A DNA stretch of 64,000 nucleotides from an uncultured Polaribacter sp. (GTDB lineage: Bacteria; Bacteroidota; Bacteroidia; Flavobacteriales; Flavobacteriaceae): positions 124,001 to 188,000 of the forward strand of contig NZ_CANMUE010000001.1 in the NCBI RefSeq assembly GCF_947500975.1, written 5' to 3'. The notes under the pieces are model-generated. The model searched no databases and was not told the DNA's origin. It saw nothing but the letters and a program-made list of their open reading frames with translations. This document shows positions 43,698 through 53,774 of this stretch, one piece after another. The position numbers were made by a program, and so were the translations under genes. Positions within the stretch are counted from its first letter, which is position 1. Each line of letters begins with the position of its first letter.

Positions 43698-45407
43698 TTG
43701 AAACAATTTACAATTACATTTATTTTAATTACTTCTTTATTTTGCAATGCTCAGAAAAAATATCCACAAAATTATTTTAGAAAACCTTTAAATATACCAA
43801 TAATTTTATCTGGTTCTTTTGGTGAGTTAAGAAGCAATCATTTTCACTCTGGATTAGATATTAAAACTCAAGGAAAAGAAGGCTTAAGCATCTACTCTTC
43901 TGCCGATGGTTATGTTTCTAGAATTGTTGTTAAACAGTATGGTTTTGGTAAAGCAATATATATTACCCATCCAAATGGTTATACAACCGTGTATGGGCAT
44001 TTAAGTAAATTTAATAAAGAGATTGAAGCGTATGTAAAATCTATTCAATATAAAAAAGAAAATTATACAACAGGTAATCTTTATTTTAAAGAGGATAAAT
44101 TTCCTGTAAATAAAGGAGATGTCATTGCTTTTTCAGGAGATACTGGCGGTTCTGGAGGACCACATTTACATTATGAAATTAGAAGTACAAAAAATGAGAC
44201 TAATAGAATTTTTAATCCTTTATTATTTGGATTAAAAGTAGAAGATACCACACAACCTGCAATTCAATCATTAAAAGTATATGCTTTAGATCATAATTCG
44301 AGAATTAATAAACAAAAAAAGAGTTTTATAATTCCTCTTAAAAAAAATAAAGAAGGAACTTTTCTAGCAGAAAGAATAACTGCAAATGGCAATATTGGTT
44401 TTGCTGTAAATGTTTTTGATCGATTTAACAAAGCTCCAAACAAAAATGGAATTTATAGTTTAGAAATGTTAGTAAATGGTAAAAGAACTTATTATCATGA
44501 TGTAGAAACTTTTACATTTTCTGAAAGCAAATTCATCAACTTACATATTGATTATGAACACTATAAAACTTATAGAAAAAAATATCAGAAAACACATAAA
44601 GTTGCTGCAAACAAACTTTCTACATATAATGATTTGGTAAATGATGGAAGAATAAATGTAAAAAAAGGATTGAATTATTATGTAGAAATTATTGCAAGAG
44701 ATTTTGCTGGAAATGCAAGTAGAATTAAAATTTCTGTTTCTGGAAAAGAAAACAATTCGATTTTTGATGCTCAAAAAGATACTACTGCATATAAAATTTT
44801 AGCTAATAAGTTTAATAAGTTTACACAAAATGATGTTACAATTGCTTTTCCAAAAAACACGTTTTATAAAGACGTTTATTTAGACTTTAAAGTTAAAAAC
44901 GGAATTGCAAAAATTCATAAACCTATAATTCCTTTAGATAAAAAATTTACACTAACGTTTAACGTTTCTAAATATACCGAAAAAGAAAAAAAACAGCTCT
45001 ATATTGCCAATGTTGAAAATAAAAAATATCCAAGATATCAACTAACAACAAAAAAAGATAGTACATTTTATACCACAACAAAAACCTTAGGTAAATATAG
45101 TTTATTGTCTGATAATAAAAAACCTACAATAAAAATATTATATTTTAAAGACAAACAAGACATATCTAAGTTAAAAACCTTAAAAGTTAAAATTGATGAT
45201 ATAGGTTCTGGTATTAAAAACTTCAGAGCAACTATAGATGGCGAATGGATTTTAATGGAATATAATCATAAAAAAAAGATACTTACTTATAATTTTAGTG
45301 ATAAAAAATTGGTTGGTAACAAACATATCTTTAATCTTGTAGTATCTGATAATGTTGGAAATACCAAAGAGGTTACTACAACGTTCTTTAAGAAAGAAAT
45401 AAACTAA
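43698..45407 (+). CDS. M23-family (LytM) metallopeptidase, periplasmic
   Basis: A 569-residue secreted zinc endopeptidase for cell-wall remodelling. The start is TTG at 43698, giving a signal peptide (FILITSLFCNAQKKYP). The LytM domain covers residues about 30-175: metal motif HFHSGLDIKT (H50 and D54), YGHLSKFNK and the catalytic HLHYEIRS. The following ~390 residues are beta-rich (Ig-like; GKENNSIFDAQKDT) of unknown function. It lies 4 bases before the TonB-dependent receptor gene, a neighbour pair I associate with flavobacteria. Confidence 0.93.
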   Translation: MKQFTITFILITSLFCNAQKKYPQNYFRKPLNIPIILSGSFGELRSNHFHSGLDIKTQGKEGLSIYSSADGYVSRIVVKQYGFGKAIYITHPNGYTTVYGHLSKFNKEIEAYVKSIQYKKENYTTGNLYFKEDKFPVNKGDVIAFSGDTGGSGGPHLHYEIRSTKNETNRIFNPLLFGLKVEDTTQPAIQSLKVYALDHNSRINKQKKSFIIPLKKNKEGTFLAERITANGNIGFAVNVFDRFNKAPNKNGIYSLEMLVNGKRTYYHDVETFTFSESKFINLHIDYEHYKTYRKKYQKTHKVAANKLSTYNDLVNDGRINVKKGLNYYVEIIARDFAGNASRIKISVSGKENNSIFDAQKDTTAYKILANKFNKFTQNDVTIAFPKNTFYKDVYLDFKVKNGIAKIHKPIIPLDKKFTLTFNVSKYTEKEKKQLYIANVENKKYPRYQLTTKKDSTFYTTTKTLGKYSLLSDNKKPTIKILYFKDKQDISKLKTLKVKIDDIGSGIKNFRATIDGEWILMEYNHKKKILTYNFSDKKLVGNKHIFNLVVSDNVGNTKEVTTTFFKKEIN

Positions 45408-45411
45408 TTTT

Positions 45412-47859
45412 GTGAAAAAAATACTCTTCTATTTACTTCTAATCCCTAGCTTTATAGTTGCTCAAAAAACAACTATAATTAAAGGGACCATAAAAAACAA
45501 CAAACAATTACCTGTAGAGAAAGTTTCTATAAAGTTTGGCAAAACTGGAACTATTAGCGATAAAAAAGGTAATTATCAGTTAAGAATTCCTGTTGATAAA
45601 GAAATTACTTTAATTTATAGTCATGTATCCTACAAAACAGTAACTAAAAAATTAACTGCAAAAAACAGAAATGGATTACGCTACTCTCCTATTCTATCAC
45701 TAGAAACTGAAAAAATAGAAGAAGTTATTATAAAAAACAATAAAAAAAATGCACAAGGAATAAAGTCTATTGATGTAAAATTAGCTAAAAATATTATTGG
45801 CCCAAATGCAGGTGTTGAAAACGTTTTAATGACTTTACCAGGCGTTAGTAATAATAATGAATTAAGTACTCAGTATAACGTTAGAGGTGGTAATTTTGAT
45901 GAAAACTTAGTGTATGTAAATGGAATTGAAGTATATAGACCTTTTTTAATTAGATCTGGTCAGCAAGAAGGATTGAGTTTTATCAACTCTAATATGGTAC
46001 AAAACATTAATTTTTCTGCAGGAGGTTTTCAGGCTAAATACGGAGATAAACTATCATCTGTTTTAGACATTACTTACAAAAAACCAAAAGAAACTGCTGC
46101 TAGTGTTGATTTTAGCTTATTAGGTGCAAGTGCAACTCTTGAAAAACAATTTTTAAACAAAAAATTAAGCACAATTACTGGTATTAGATACAGAGACAAT
46201 AGCTTATTTGTGAATAGCAAACAAATTGAAACTAATTTTAAACCAAAATTTACAGATTTTCAAACCTATTTATCTTATAATTTTTCTAAAAAATTTACAT
46301 TAAACTTTTTAGGTAATTTTTCTTTAAACAACTACAATTATCAACCAGTTTCTAGAACAACACGTTTTGGAACTGTTACTGAACCTTTAGAATTAACTGT
46401 TTTTTATACTGGTGAAGAACAAGATAGTTATTTAACAATGTTTGGAGCCTTATCTGCAGATTTTAAAGTGAATGAAAATTTTACTCTAACAACAACTGCA
46501 TCAAGATACAATACTCAAGAAGAAGAACATTTTGATATTTCTGCACAATACAGTTTAGGAGAAGTTGATGCCAATATTGGTTCAGAAAATTTTGGAGAAG
46601 TTCAATTTTCGCAAGGAATTGGATCACAATTAAACCATGCTCGTAACGATTTAGATGCTTTAATTACTAATTTACAAGTTAGAGGAAGTATAAAAAAAGA
46701 CAACAAACAATTAGATTTTGGTGTTAAATATCAGAAAGAAAATATTAAAGACAGAATTAGAGAATGGGAAGTTATAGACTCTTTAGGTTTTTCAATTAGA
46801 CCTCCAAATAGCGAAACTAATAATCAACCTTATGAGCCTTTTACTGCCGAAATAACACCGTATCAAAATATTAGAAAAGATAATACTGTTGATATCAATA
46901 AAATATCGGGATTTATACAGTTTAACCAACGTTCTTTTTGGAACGATCATGAAGTTTGGTACAACATAGGTGTTAGAGCTCATAATTGGTCTGTTACTGG
47001 AAACGGAATTTCATCAAAAAATCAATTTATATTTAGTCCTAGAGCGCAATTTGCAATCAAACCCGATTGGGAAAAAGACATGTTGTTTAGAATTTCTGGT
47101 GGTTGGTACTCTCAACCTCCATCATATAGAGAATTAAGAGATTTTAATGGTGATTTAAACGTAGATCTTAAGGCTCAAAAATCAATTCATATAGTTTCAG
47201 GTATGGATTATAGTTTTAATATGTGGAACAGACCTTTTAAATTAACTACAGAACTTTATTACAAAGATTTAACTGATGTAAATTCTTATTCAATAGATAA
47301 TGTTAGAATACGTTACAGAGCAGATAACCTAACTGTAGCTTATGCTTATGGATTAGATATTAGATTAAACGGTGAGTTTGTTCCCGGAAGTGAAAGTTGG
47401 GTAAGTTTAGGATATTTAAAAACCGAAGAAAACATTGACAACAGAGGATATATTGCAAGACCATCTGACCAAAGAATTAAATTTGGAATTTTATTTCAGG
47501 ATTATGTTCCAGATTTGCCAAACTTAAAAGCATATTTAAATTTAGTTTATAATACTGGGGTTCCTGGTGGTTCTCCTTCTTATTCTGATGTGTATAATTT
47601 TCAAAATCGATTACGAGATTATAAACGTGCAGATTTAGGTCTTTCTTATGTTTTTACAGATGCAAACAAACAATATAGTTCTGGTTGGTTATCAAAATTT
47701 AAAGAATTAACTGCAGGTTTAGAGCTTTTTAATATGTTTGATATTCAGAACTCTATTACAAATACTTGGGTTAGAGACGCCTATTCTAAAACTCAATATG
47801 GAATTCCTAATTACATGACAGGTAGAGTTTTAAACTTTAAAGTTGGAATGAAATTTTAA
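45412..47859 (+). CDS. TonB-dependent receptor with carboxypeptidase-like N-terminal domain
   Basis: An 815-residue outer-membrane receptor starting at GTG. After the signal peptide (LFYLLLIPSFIVAQ), residues about 20-100 form a CarboxypepD_reg-like domain (TIIKGTIKNNKQLPVEKVSI), a TonB-box region and the plug (about 115-225: NVLMTLPGVSNNNELSTQYN, YVNGIEVYRPF). The barrel continues to a C-terminal aromatic end FKVGMKF. There is no SusD neighbour, so this is not a polysaccharide-utilisation pair. The ligand is unknown. It is probably co-transcribed with the M23 gene. Confidence 0.94.
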   Translation: MKKILFYLLLIPSFIVAQKTTIIKGTIKNNKQLPVEKVSIKFGKTGTISDKKGNYQLRIPVDKEITLIYSHVSYKTVTKKLTAKNRNGLRYSPILSLETEKIEEVIIKNNKKNAQGIKSIDVKLAKNIIGPNAGVENVLMTLPGVSNNNELSTQYNVRGGNFDENLVYVNGIEVYRPFLIRSGQQEGLSFINSNMVQNINFSAGGFQAKYGDKLSSVLDITYKKPKETAASVDFSLLGASATLEKQFLNKKLSTITGIRYRDNSLFVNSKQIETNFKPKFTDFQTYLSYNFSKKFTLNFLGNFSLNNYNYQPVSRTTRFGTVTEPLELTVFYTGEEQDSYLTMFGALSADFKVNENFTLTTTASRYNTQEEEHFDISAQYSLGEVDANIGSENFGEVQFSQGIGSQLNHARNDLDALITNLQVRGSIKKDNKQLDFGVKYQKENIKDRIREWEVIDSLGFSIRPPNSETNNQPYEPFTAEITPYQNIRKDNTVDINKISGFIQFNQRSFWNDHEVWYNIGVRAHNWSVTGNGISSKNQFIFSPRAQFAIKPDWEKDMLFRISGGWYSQPPSYRELRDFNGDLNVDLKAQKSIHIVSGMDYSFNMWNRPFKLTTELYYKDLTDVNSYSIDNVRIRYRADNLTVAYAYGLDIRLNGEFVPGSESWVSLGYLKTEENIDNRGYIARPSDQRIKFGILFQDYVPDLPNLKAYLNLVYNTGVPGGSPSYSDVYNFQNRLRDYKRADLGLSYVFTDANKQYSSGWLSKFKELTAGLELFNMFDIQNSITNTWVRDAYSKTQYGIPNYMTGRVLNFKVGMKF

Positions 47860-47891
47860 TAAAAAAGAGATGTAAATTTTACATTTTTTTT

Positions 47892-48344
47892 CTATTTTAA
47901 TATTTGAGCAGTATGTGCTTTTGTTTTTACTTTTAAAATAATATCCTCTATGATTCCGTTTTCATCAATTACAAAAGTAGTTCTGTGAATTCCGTCATAC
48001 TCACGCCCCATAAACTTCTTTGGCCCCCAAACATTAAAAGCCTCAATAACTACTTTATCTTCATCTGCCAAAAGAGAAAAAGGTAACTGATGTTTATCAA
48101 TCCAATTTTGTTGCCTCTTTGCAGAATCTGCACTAACACCTATAATATCATAACCTTTAGCTAAAAATGTTTGATAATTATCTCTTAAATCACATGCTTC
48201 AGCTGTGCAACCAGGCGTACTTGCTTTAGGGTAAAAGAAAACAACTAACTTTTTTCCTGCATAATCTGCTAATTTAATAGTATTTCCTTTTTCGTCTTTA
48301 GCTTCAAATTTTGGAGCCTTATCTCCTATTTTTAATGATGTCAT
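47892..48344 (-). CDS. bcp: Thioredoxin-dependent thiol peroxidase (BCP)
   Basis: A 150-residue atypical 2-Cys peroxiredoxin of the BCP/PrxQ family, cytoplasmic. The peroxidatic and resolving Cys are five residues apart, in STPGCTAEACDLRDNY, the PrxQ pattern, with VVFFYPKAS ahead of it. DISADSAKRQQNWIDKHQLP-like helix and FVIDENGIIEDI complete the fold. A TAACTTTG -7 element is 29 bases upstream. Monocistronic. Confidence 0.96.
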   Translation of the reverse strand: MTSLKIGDKAPKFEAKDEKGNTIKLADYAGKKLVVFFYPKASTPGCTAEACDLRDNYQTFLAKGYDIIGVSADSAKRQQNWIDKHQLPFSLLADEDKVVIEAFNVWGPKKFMGREYDGIHRTTFVIDENGIIEDIILKVKTKAHTAQILK

Positions 48345-48372
48345 TTTTTTATAATTTTAGAACTTAAAAATA

Positions 48373-48380
48373 CAAAGTTA
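48373..48380 (-). promoter_or_regulatory. -7 element (TAACTTTG) for bcp
   Basis: Minus-strand TAACTTTG, 28 bases before the ATG at 48344, fits TAnnTTTG. No clear -33 box. Confidence 0.5.
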
Positions 48381-48500
48381 ATATAGTCTATTTAAAGTTA
48401 ATCATAAAAACGTTTATGTTGCAAACATAATTCATATAATAATAAAGTATTAAAAGATTAACAGAATAAAAATGTCTTTGAAATAAAATTATTGAATTCT

Positions 48501-48530
48501 TTTGTTTTTAACATTATTACTATATATTTG
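48501..48530 (+). promoter_or_regulatory. Promoter for the M57 metallopeptidase gene
   Basis: TTTG (48501-48504), an 18-base spacer and TATATTTG (48523-48530) give a near-complete -33/-7 pair. The gene starts 33 bases further on. Confidence 0.75.
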
Positions 48531-48562
48531 TCAAATACTTAACAATTAATCCCAATAAAAAA

Positions 48563-49459
48563 ATGAAAAAATTCAAATTATTAACATTAGTAATGACAAT
48601 TATACTAATGCAATCTTGTGAAAACAATGATGATCTAACTCTTAATGAAGAGAACTCTATTATTCCTAAAGAGATAGTAAATAAACTAATAGATTCAAAT
48701 TTAATAATCTCTGATGATGATATTAGTTTAAATAACTTTACCACTCCTACAGGAGAAATCGTTAATGAATATTTAATTAACGGAGACATTGGTATATCTA
48801 TTAACCAGGTAATGGATTTAAATGACTCCAATAATTTAAGCGCAAAGCATAGTAGTTCTAAGTATTTAGTGTCCACAAATAAACAAACTATTTATATAAC
48901 AGCTTTAATTAATAGTTCTAATTATGGTTTAAGCTCTACAGCTAGAACAGCAACAAAATATACTGTAACTAATTTTAACAGGCTTGATTTAGAATTTAAC
49001 TTTGTGTATAATGAGAGAGAATTAGGCGATCTTGCCAATAGTGATATTGTTGTTTACCAAGACAGATCTCTTACTCAAGATTCATCTGTTAGAGGATTGG
49101 CAGGTTTCCCTTATAGTAATGGGAATCCTTATAAATGGGCACGAATAAATACAACCGCAAATAATAAATCTAATACAACTTATAATCGAAATTTATTAGA
49201 AGGTTTAATCACACATGAAATAGGTCACTGTATGGGCTTAAGACATACTGATTGGGAAAATAAAGGTTCTTGTCGTTTAAATATAAAAGAAACTGGAACA
49301 GCAAATCATATTTCTGGAACACCAAGTGCAGTATATGGTAGCCGAAATTTTGATTATGAATCAATAATGCAAGCTTGCTTCCCTGTAAAATCAGGTACCA
49401 AAGCAGGAGAATTTAGTGCTTATGACAAAGTAGCCCTAAGAAGTTTATATCAAGAATAA
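48563..49459 (+). CDS. M57-type (dual-action HEIGH) metallopeptidase lipoprotein
   Basis: A 298-residue lipoprotein. The signal peptide ends in the lipobox LMQSC (Cys at residue 19; the residues before it are MTIILMQS). The mature part carries ALINSSNYGLSSTARTAT and the metzincin zinc motif GLITHEIGHCMGLRHTDW (HExxHxxGxxH with conserved Thr), diagnostic of the HEIGH peptidase family M57. A Met turn follows about 55 residues later (SIMQACFP). The start context has a clear promoter upstream. It is monocistronic, closed by a strong terminator. Its substrate is unknown. Confidence 0.9.
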   Translation: MKKFKLLTLVMTIILMQSCENNDDLTLNEENSIIPKEIVNKLIDSNLIISDDDISLNNFTTPTGEIVNEYLINGDIGISINQVMDLNDSNNLSAKHSSSKYLVSTNKQTIYITALINSSNYGLSSTARTATKYTVTNFNRLDLEFNFVYNERELGDLANSDIVVYQDRSLTQDSSVRGLAGFPYSNGNPYKWARINTTANNKSNTTYNRNLLEGLITHEIGHCMGLRHTDWENKGSCRLNIKETGTANHISGTPSAVYGSRNFDYESIMQACFPVKSGTKAGEFSAYDKVALRSLYQE

Positions 49460-49486
49460 TGTTTTAATACATATAAATATAGATAA

Positions 49487-49526
49487 AAATAAAGGTAGTA
49501 ATTTAAAGTTACTACCTTTATTTTTT
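49487..49526 (+). terminator. Terminator after the M57 gene
   Basis: A 15-bp inverted repeat AAATAAAGGTAGTAA / TTACTACCTTTATTT with a 7-base loop followed by a T-run. It begins 28 bases beyond the stop codon. Confidence 0.9.
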
Positions 49527-49754
49527 TGGTAAATTAGCAAAGTAAAAATCATTTTCCAAAGAAATAATAAGCCCCTCTAAAAATATTTATTTCAATTACA
49601 CATTTTACATATAAATTGGATAAACAAAGTTAAATTACATTATAAAGTTGTTTTTGAATAAATTTAGCACTTAAAAACACAATTTCACATATTATCTCAT
49701 CAAAATTAATCATAAGAATAAACTTAAAATTAAGTGATTATACTTTCTGCTTTT
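49527..49754. other. AT-rich intergenic stretch, nothing seen
   Basis: Between the M57 terminator and the nth promoter this stretch has no open frame with a start, no strong hairpin and no repeats; only short T- and A-runs. Confidence 0.5.
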
Positions 49755-49762
49755 TAACTTTG
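49755..49762 (+). promoter_or_regulatory. -7 element (TAACTTTG) for nth
   Basis: TAACTTTG 21 bases upstream of the nth ATG matches TAnnTTTG. No -33 box at the right distance. Confidence 0.5.
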
Positions 49763-49782
49763 CAATTTTTAGAAAATATTTT

Positions 49783-50436
49783 ATGACCAAACAAGAAAAA
49801 GTACAATTTGTAATAGATACACTTCAAGAATTCTATCCAGAAATTCCAATTCCGTTAGATCATAAAGATCCTTATACGCTATTAATTGCTGTATTATTAT
49901 CTGCACAATGTACAGATGTTAGGGTAAATAAAATTACACCTTTGTTGTTTTCTAAAGCGGATAATCCTTTTGATATGGTTAAAATGACTGTAGAAGAAAT
50001 TAAAGAAATTATTAGACCATGTGGATTATCTCCAATGAAAAGCAAAGGAATTTATGGTTTGTCTAAAATTTTAATTGAAAAATACAATGGAGAAGTTCCT
50101 GAATCTTTTGAAGGCTTAGAAGAATTACCTGCAGTAGGTCATAAAACTGCAAGTGTAGTTATGAGCCAGGCTTTTGGAGTACCTGCTTTTCCTGTTGACA
50201 CACATATTCATAGATTAATGTGGCGTTGGAATTTAACCAATGGTAAAAATGTAGCTCAAACTGAAAAAGACGCAAAACGATTGTTTCCAAGAGAATTATG
50301 GAATGATTTACATTTACAAATTATTTGGTATGGAAGAGAATATTCGCCAGCACGTGGTTGGGATTTAGATAAAGACATCATTACAAAAACAATTGGCAGA
50401 AAAACTGTTTTAGATGAATATTATAAATCTAAATAA
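49783..50436 (+). CDS. nth: Endonuclease III (Nth) lacking the 4Fe-4S cysteines
   Basis: A 217-residue HhH-GPD bifunctional DNA glycosylase/AP lyase for oxidised pyrimidines. The helix-hairpin-helix LPAVGHKTASVVMS contains the catalytic K121, and VDTHIHRLMWRW the catalytic D139. In E. coli Nth a C-x6-C-x2-C-x5-C cluster follows, but here the C-terminal segment LQIIWYGREYSPARGWDLDK has no cysteine at all (only C43 and C80 in the whole protein). The 4Fe-4S cluster is therefore absent. It is monocistronic with a convergent S9 peptidase gene beyond the terminator. Confidence 0.93.
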   Translation: MTKQEKVQFVIDTLQEFYPEIPIPLDHKDPYTLLIAVLLSAQCTDVRVNKITPLLFSKADNPFDMVKMTVEEIKEIIRPCGLSPMKSKGIYGLSKILIEKYNGEVPESFEGLEELPAVGHKTASVVMSQAFGVPAFPVDTHIHRLMWRWNLTNGKNVAQTEKDAKRLFPRELWNDLHLQIIWYGREYSPARGWDLDKDIITKTIGRKTVLDEYYKSK

Positions 50437-50462
50437 AACATAATTTTATTTTTCCTTTCATA

Positions 50463-50504
50463 AATAATAAAACCAAGTCCTTTTTAGAATTTGGTTTTAT
50501 TATA
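50463..50504. terminator. Bidirectional terminator between nth and S9 peptidase
   Basis: Inverted repeat AATAATAAAACCAA / TTGGTTTTATTAT with a 14-base loop; at least 13 pairs. It lies between two converging genes, so it can end both. Confidence 0.85.
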
Positions 50505-50541
50505 TCACTTATAAATATTTTTTTACCCTAAATTGATTTTA

Positions 50542-52716
50542 CTATTTGTCTAATCTATTTTCTAAAGCTAATAAAAAAGTATATTCTTTTGCAGTTTCTT
50601 TTAAGGCATTAAAACGTCCAGAAGCTCCACCATGACCAGCTTCCATATTAGTATTTAACAATAATAAATTATTATCTGTTTTTAATTCTCTAAGTTTTGC
50701 AACCCATTTTGCTGGTTCCCAATATTGTACTTGAGAATCATGATAACCAGTTGTAACTAACATGTTTGGATATTCTTTTTCAGTTACTTGATCATAAGGT
50801 GAATAAGATTTTATGTAATCATAATATTCTTTTTCATTCGGATTACCCCATTCATCATATTCTCCAGTAGTTAAAGGAATACTATCATCTAACATTGTAG
50901 AAATTACATCAACAAAAGGAACTGCAGAAATAATACCATTGTACAATTCTGAGTTCATATTAATAATTGCTCCCATTAATAATCCTCCAGCAGAACCTCC
51001 CATTGCATATAAATGCTTGGCAGATGTATAATTATTATCTATTAAATATTTTGAGCAATCTATAAAATCTGTAAATGTATTTTTCTTATTCAACATTTTT
51101 CCGTCTTCATACCAATCACGCCCTAAATACTCACTACCTCTAACATGTGCAATTGCATAAACAAACCCCCTATCTAATAAACTTAAACGAGTTGTAGAAA
51201 ATCCATCAGAAATTGTAGATCCATAGGATCCATAAGCATATTGTAACAATGGTGTGTTTTCATTTAAACTTGTATTTTTATGATACACCAAAGAAATGGC
51301 TACTTTTTTCCCATCTCTAGCGGTTGCCCAAACACGTTTACTGCTATAGTTTTCTTTGTTAAACGTACCTCCTAAAACTACTTGTTCTTTTTTAACATCT
51401 TTAGTTTTATCTTTCATATTAAAATCGATGACAGAACTTGGTGTGGTAAAAGAGTTATACCCATATCTAATAATATCTGTATCAAACTCTGGATTTCCAT
51501 AAACCCCAGCAGAGTATGTTTCTTCATTAAAAGGTAAGTAGTAATCTTCTTTTTTATCCCAACGTTTTATACGAATTTTGTTCAATCCATCATTTCTTTC
51601 TTCTAAAACTAAATAGTCTTTAAAAATTGAAAAATCTTCTAATAAAGTGTCATCTCTATGAGGTATAACATCTGTCCAGTTTTCTTTAAAAGTTTTAGAA
51701 ACTGGTGTTTTCATTAATTTAAAATTTGTTGCTTTATCTTTATTTGTTAGTAAATAAAAATGATCTTTATAATGTGCAACATTATATTCTAAACCTTTTT
51801 CTCTTGGCTGAATTATAGTAAACTCCCCAGTTGGATTATCTGCACTTAAAAATTGAGATTCTGTAGAAAGAGTGCTATAAGAACCAATAATAATATATTC
51901 TTTAGATTTTGATTTTGTTACATAGCAACCAAAAGTGTCATCTTTTTCATGATAAACTTCTACATCTTCAGAACTATGTGTTCCAAGAATGTGTCTAAAA
52001 ATTTTTTCACTTCTTAAAGTCTCTGGATTTTTTTTGGTATAAAAAATAGTTTTATTATCATTTGCCCAAACTGATCCACCTGTTGTATTTTCTATTTTAT
52101 CATTATAAATTTCACCCGTTTCAAGATTTTTAATTCTTAAAAAATATTGTCTTCTACTTACAGTGTCAGTTGCAAAAATGGCTAATTTATTATCAGGTGA
52201 AATACTTAAACCGCCTAATTGAAAATAATCATAACCTTTGGCCATTTCATTAACATTCACTATTATTTCTTCATCAGCATCTAAACTTCCTTTTTTACGA
52301 CTATAGATAGGATATTGCATACCAATTTCATAACGTGTTATATAAAAATAACCATTACTTTTATAAGGTACAGAAGCATCATCTTCTTTTATTCTACCTT
52401 TCATTTCCTGAAAAAGATCTTCTTGAAAGCTTTTTGTATATGCTGTAACTCTATCATAATAAGTATTTTCAGCCTCTAAATAATCAACAACCTTTTGGGT
52501 TTGTTCATCTTTAATTTCAGCATTTTTTTGCTCATCTGAAAGACGCATCCAAAAATAATTATCAATTCTAACATCACCATGTTTTTCTAATTTTGTAGGT
52601 TGCTTCTCGGCTATTGGAAACTTTGCATCAATACTCTTCATTTCTTTTGAATTATTTTTACAAGAGACTGTAAAAATAAGACTTAATATTAACGAAACTC
52701 TAATTAATTTCTCCAT
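50542..52716 (-). CDS. ptrB: S9-family prolyl oligopeptidase, oligopeptidase B type (lipoprotein)
   Basis: A 724-residue serine peptidase that cleaves peptides after basic residues (protease II). The start has a lipoprotein signal ([14 protein letters not shown], Cys in the lipobox), so it is attached to a membrane facing the periplasm. The N-terminal propeller domain (about 60-450) has [21 protein letters not shown] repeats; the catalytic domain carries the nucleophile in [13 protein letters not shown], the acid in [17 protein letters not shown] and the base in [11 protein letters not shown], all three complete. It is monocistronic and convergent with nth. Confidence 0.93.
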   Translation of the reverse strand: MEKLIRVSLILSLIFTVSCKNNSKEMKSIDAKFPIAEKQPTKLEKHGDVRIDNYFWMRLSDEQKNAEIKDEQTQKVVDYLEAENTYYDRVTAYTKSFQEDLFQEMKGRIKEDDASVPYKSNGYFYITRYEIGMQYPIYSRKKGSLDADEEIIVNVNEMAKGYDYFQLGGLSISPDNKLAIFATDTVSRRQYFLRIKNLETGEIYNDKIENTTGGSVWANDNKTIFYTKKNPETLRSEKIFRHILGTHSSEDVEVYHEKDDTFGCYVTKSKSKEYIIIGSYSTLSTESQFLSADNPTGEFTIIQPREKGLEYNVAHYKDHFYLLTNKDKATNFKLMKTPVSKTFKENWTDVIPHRDDTLLEDFSIFKDYLVLEERNDGLNKIRIKRWDKKEDYYLPFNEETYSAGVYGNPEFDTDIIRYGYNSFTTPSSVIDFNMKDKTKDVKKEQVVLGGTFNKENYSSKRVWATARDGKKVAISLVYHKNTSLNENTPLLQYAYGSYGSTISDGFSTTRLSLLDRGFVYAIAHVRGSEYLGRDWYEDGKMLNKKNTFTDFIDCSKYLIDNNYTSAKHLYAMGGSAGGLLMGAIINMNSELYNGIISAVPFVDVISTMLDDSIPLTTGEYDEWGNPNEKEYYDYIKSYSPYDQVTEKEYPNMLVTTGYHDSQVQYWEPAKWVAKLRELKTDNNLLLLNTNMEAGHGGASGRFNALKETAKEYTFLLALENRLDK

Positions 52717-52749
52717 TTTTAGTTTGTTTTAAATACATTGTTAATTTAC

Positions 52750-52757
52750 TAAATTTG
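52750..52757 (+). promoter_or_regulatory. -7 element (TAAATTTG) for ybaB
   Basis: TAAATTTG 21 bases before the ATG at 52779 fits TAnnTTTG. A TTTG at 52723-52726 is 23 bases away, a bit far for a standard -33. Confidence 0.5.
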
Positions 52758-52778
52758 CTGATAATAAAAAATAAAATT

Positions 52779-53102
52779 ATGTTTGGAGATATATCTGGAA
52801 TGATGAGTAAAATAAAAGAAGCTCAGAAAAAAGTTGAAGAAACAAAAACAAGATTAAACTCTGTTTTAGTTGATGAAGCCTCTAATGACAATAAATTAAA
52901 AATTACTTTAACAGCAAATAGAACCATAAAAGCAATTTCTATTGATGAGTCTTTACTTTCTGATGCAGAAGAATTAGAAGATTATTTAATTATCACCTTA
53001 AATAAAGCGATAGAAAAAGCAAGTAAAATTAATGAATATGAAATGGCTATTGCTGCAAAAAGTGGTATGCCAAATATTCCTGGAATGGATTTGTTTAAAT
53101 AA
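52779..53102 (+). CDS. YbaB/EbfC family nucleoid-associated protein
   Basis: A 107-residue DNA-binding protein of the YbaB/EbfC family, dimeric, binding DNA without sequence preference. The helical start [18 protein letters not shown] and [20 protein letters not shown] are followed by [17 protein letters not shown] and a C-terminal helix ending [15 protein letters not shown] 52779 is preferred to the in-frame TTG at 52755, which would overlap the promoter. A DUF2752 gene starts 10 bases after the stop. Confidence 0.93.
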   Translation: MFGDISGMMSKIKEAQKKVEETKTRLNSVLVDEASNDNKLKITLTANRTIKAISIDESLLSDAEELEDYLIITLNKAIEKASKINEYEMAIAAKSGMPNIPGMDLFK

Positions 53103-53112
53103 ATTGTTTTTT

Positions 53113-53406
53113 TTGAAATTAGAAGATTACATGTTACCCTGCTTAAACAAAAAACTATTTGGTATAGATTGTTTAGGCTGTGGCTTTCAAAGAGCCGTAG
53201 TACATTTAATAAAAGGTAATTTTTCTGAAGCTTTTAACACTTACCCTGCAATTTATACATTGGTTTTACTGTTACTTTTTTTTCTAATAAATATAAAAAT
53301 GAAATTTAAAAATGGAAAAAAAATAATTATTACTTTAGCCTTTATAAACCTTTTGATAATAATGATCAGTTATTTTATTAAAATGAAACCATTATTTATC
53401 AACTAA
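53113..53406 (+). CDS. DUF2752 membrane protein
   Basis: A 97-residue membrane protein with a TTG start (Met-Lys-Leu-Glu-Asp-Tyr). The N-terminal DUF2752 motif is FGIDCLGCGFQRAVVHLIKG (C-x2-CG-x-QRA), followed by NTYPAIYTL and two hydrophobic segments (YTLVLLLLFFLINI, IIITLAFINLLIIMISYF). The domain is widespread in Bacteroidota, function unknown. It lies between ybaB and the CCC-motif-like gene, probably in one operon. Confidence 0.87.
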   Translation: MKLEDYMLPCLNKKLFGIDCLGCGFQRAVVHLIKGNFSEAFNTYPAIYTLVLLLLFFLINIKMKFKNGKKIIITLAFINLLIIMISYFIKMKPLFIN

Positions 53407-53419
53407 TAAAAAAATTAAA

Positions 53420-53752
53420 ATGGAAAGACAAAAATTACCAAATGCAACAACATCATTAGTTTTAGGAATTTTATCATTAGTAACCTGCATCTGTTATGGT
53501 GTTTTTGGTTTACCCTTAGGTATCATTGCATTTGTTTTAGGTAATAATGCTATGAAAGTGTACAACGAAAATCCTGATAATTATATTAGTTCTGGAAATG
53601 CTTCTGCTGGAAGAATAATTGGAATTATTGGCACGGTTATTAACTTAATCTTTATTCTAACTATTGTTTATGTTTTATATAAAATTGGGTTTGACGCTTT
53701 AAAAGATCCAGAATTAATGCAACAAAGAGTCAACGAGATTTTTGGGGCTTAA
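53420..53752 (+). CDS. CCC-motif-like membrane protein (motif degenerate)
   Basis: A 110-residue membrane protein with two hydrophobic regions: NATTSLVLGILSLVTCICYG with the following GLPLGIIAFVLGNN, and IIGTVINLIFILTIVYVLYK. It resembles flavobacterial 'CCC motif' proteins, which have three consecutive cysteines in the first helix; here the triplet reads CIC. C-terminal part PELMQQRVNEIFGA is charged. It is the last gene of ybaB-DUF2752-this gene, ended by a terminator. Confidence 0.8.
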   Translation: MERQKLPNATTSLVLGILSLVTCICYGVFGLPLGIIAFVLGNNAMKVYNENPDNYISSGNASAGRIIGIIGTVINLIFILTIVYVLYKIGFDALKDPELMQQRVNEIFGA

Positions 53753-53774
53753 TTAATTTATCAACTTTATAATT

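Noticed and set aside
47869..47884. Palindrome ATGTAAA...TTTACAT as a terminator after the TonB receptor
   Set aside because: The arms meet with only one central base, so a stable hairpin with a proper loop would be small.
52755..52778. TTG start for ybaB
   Set aside because: It overlaps the -7 element; the ATG at 52779 begins the conserved family N-terminus.
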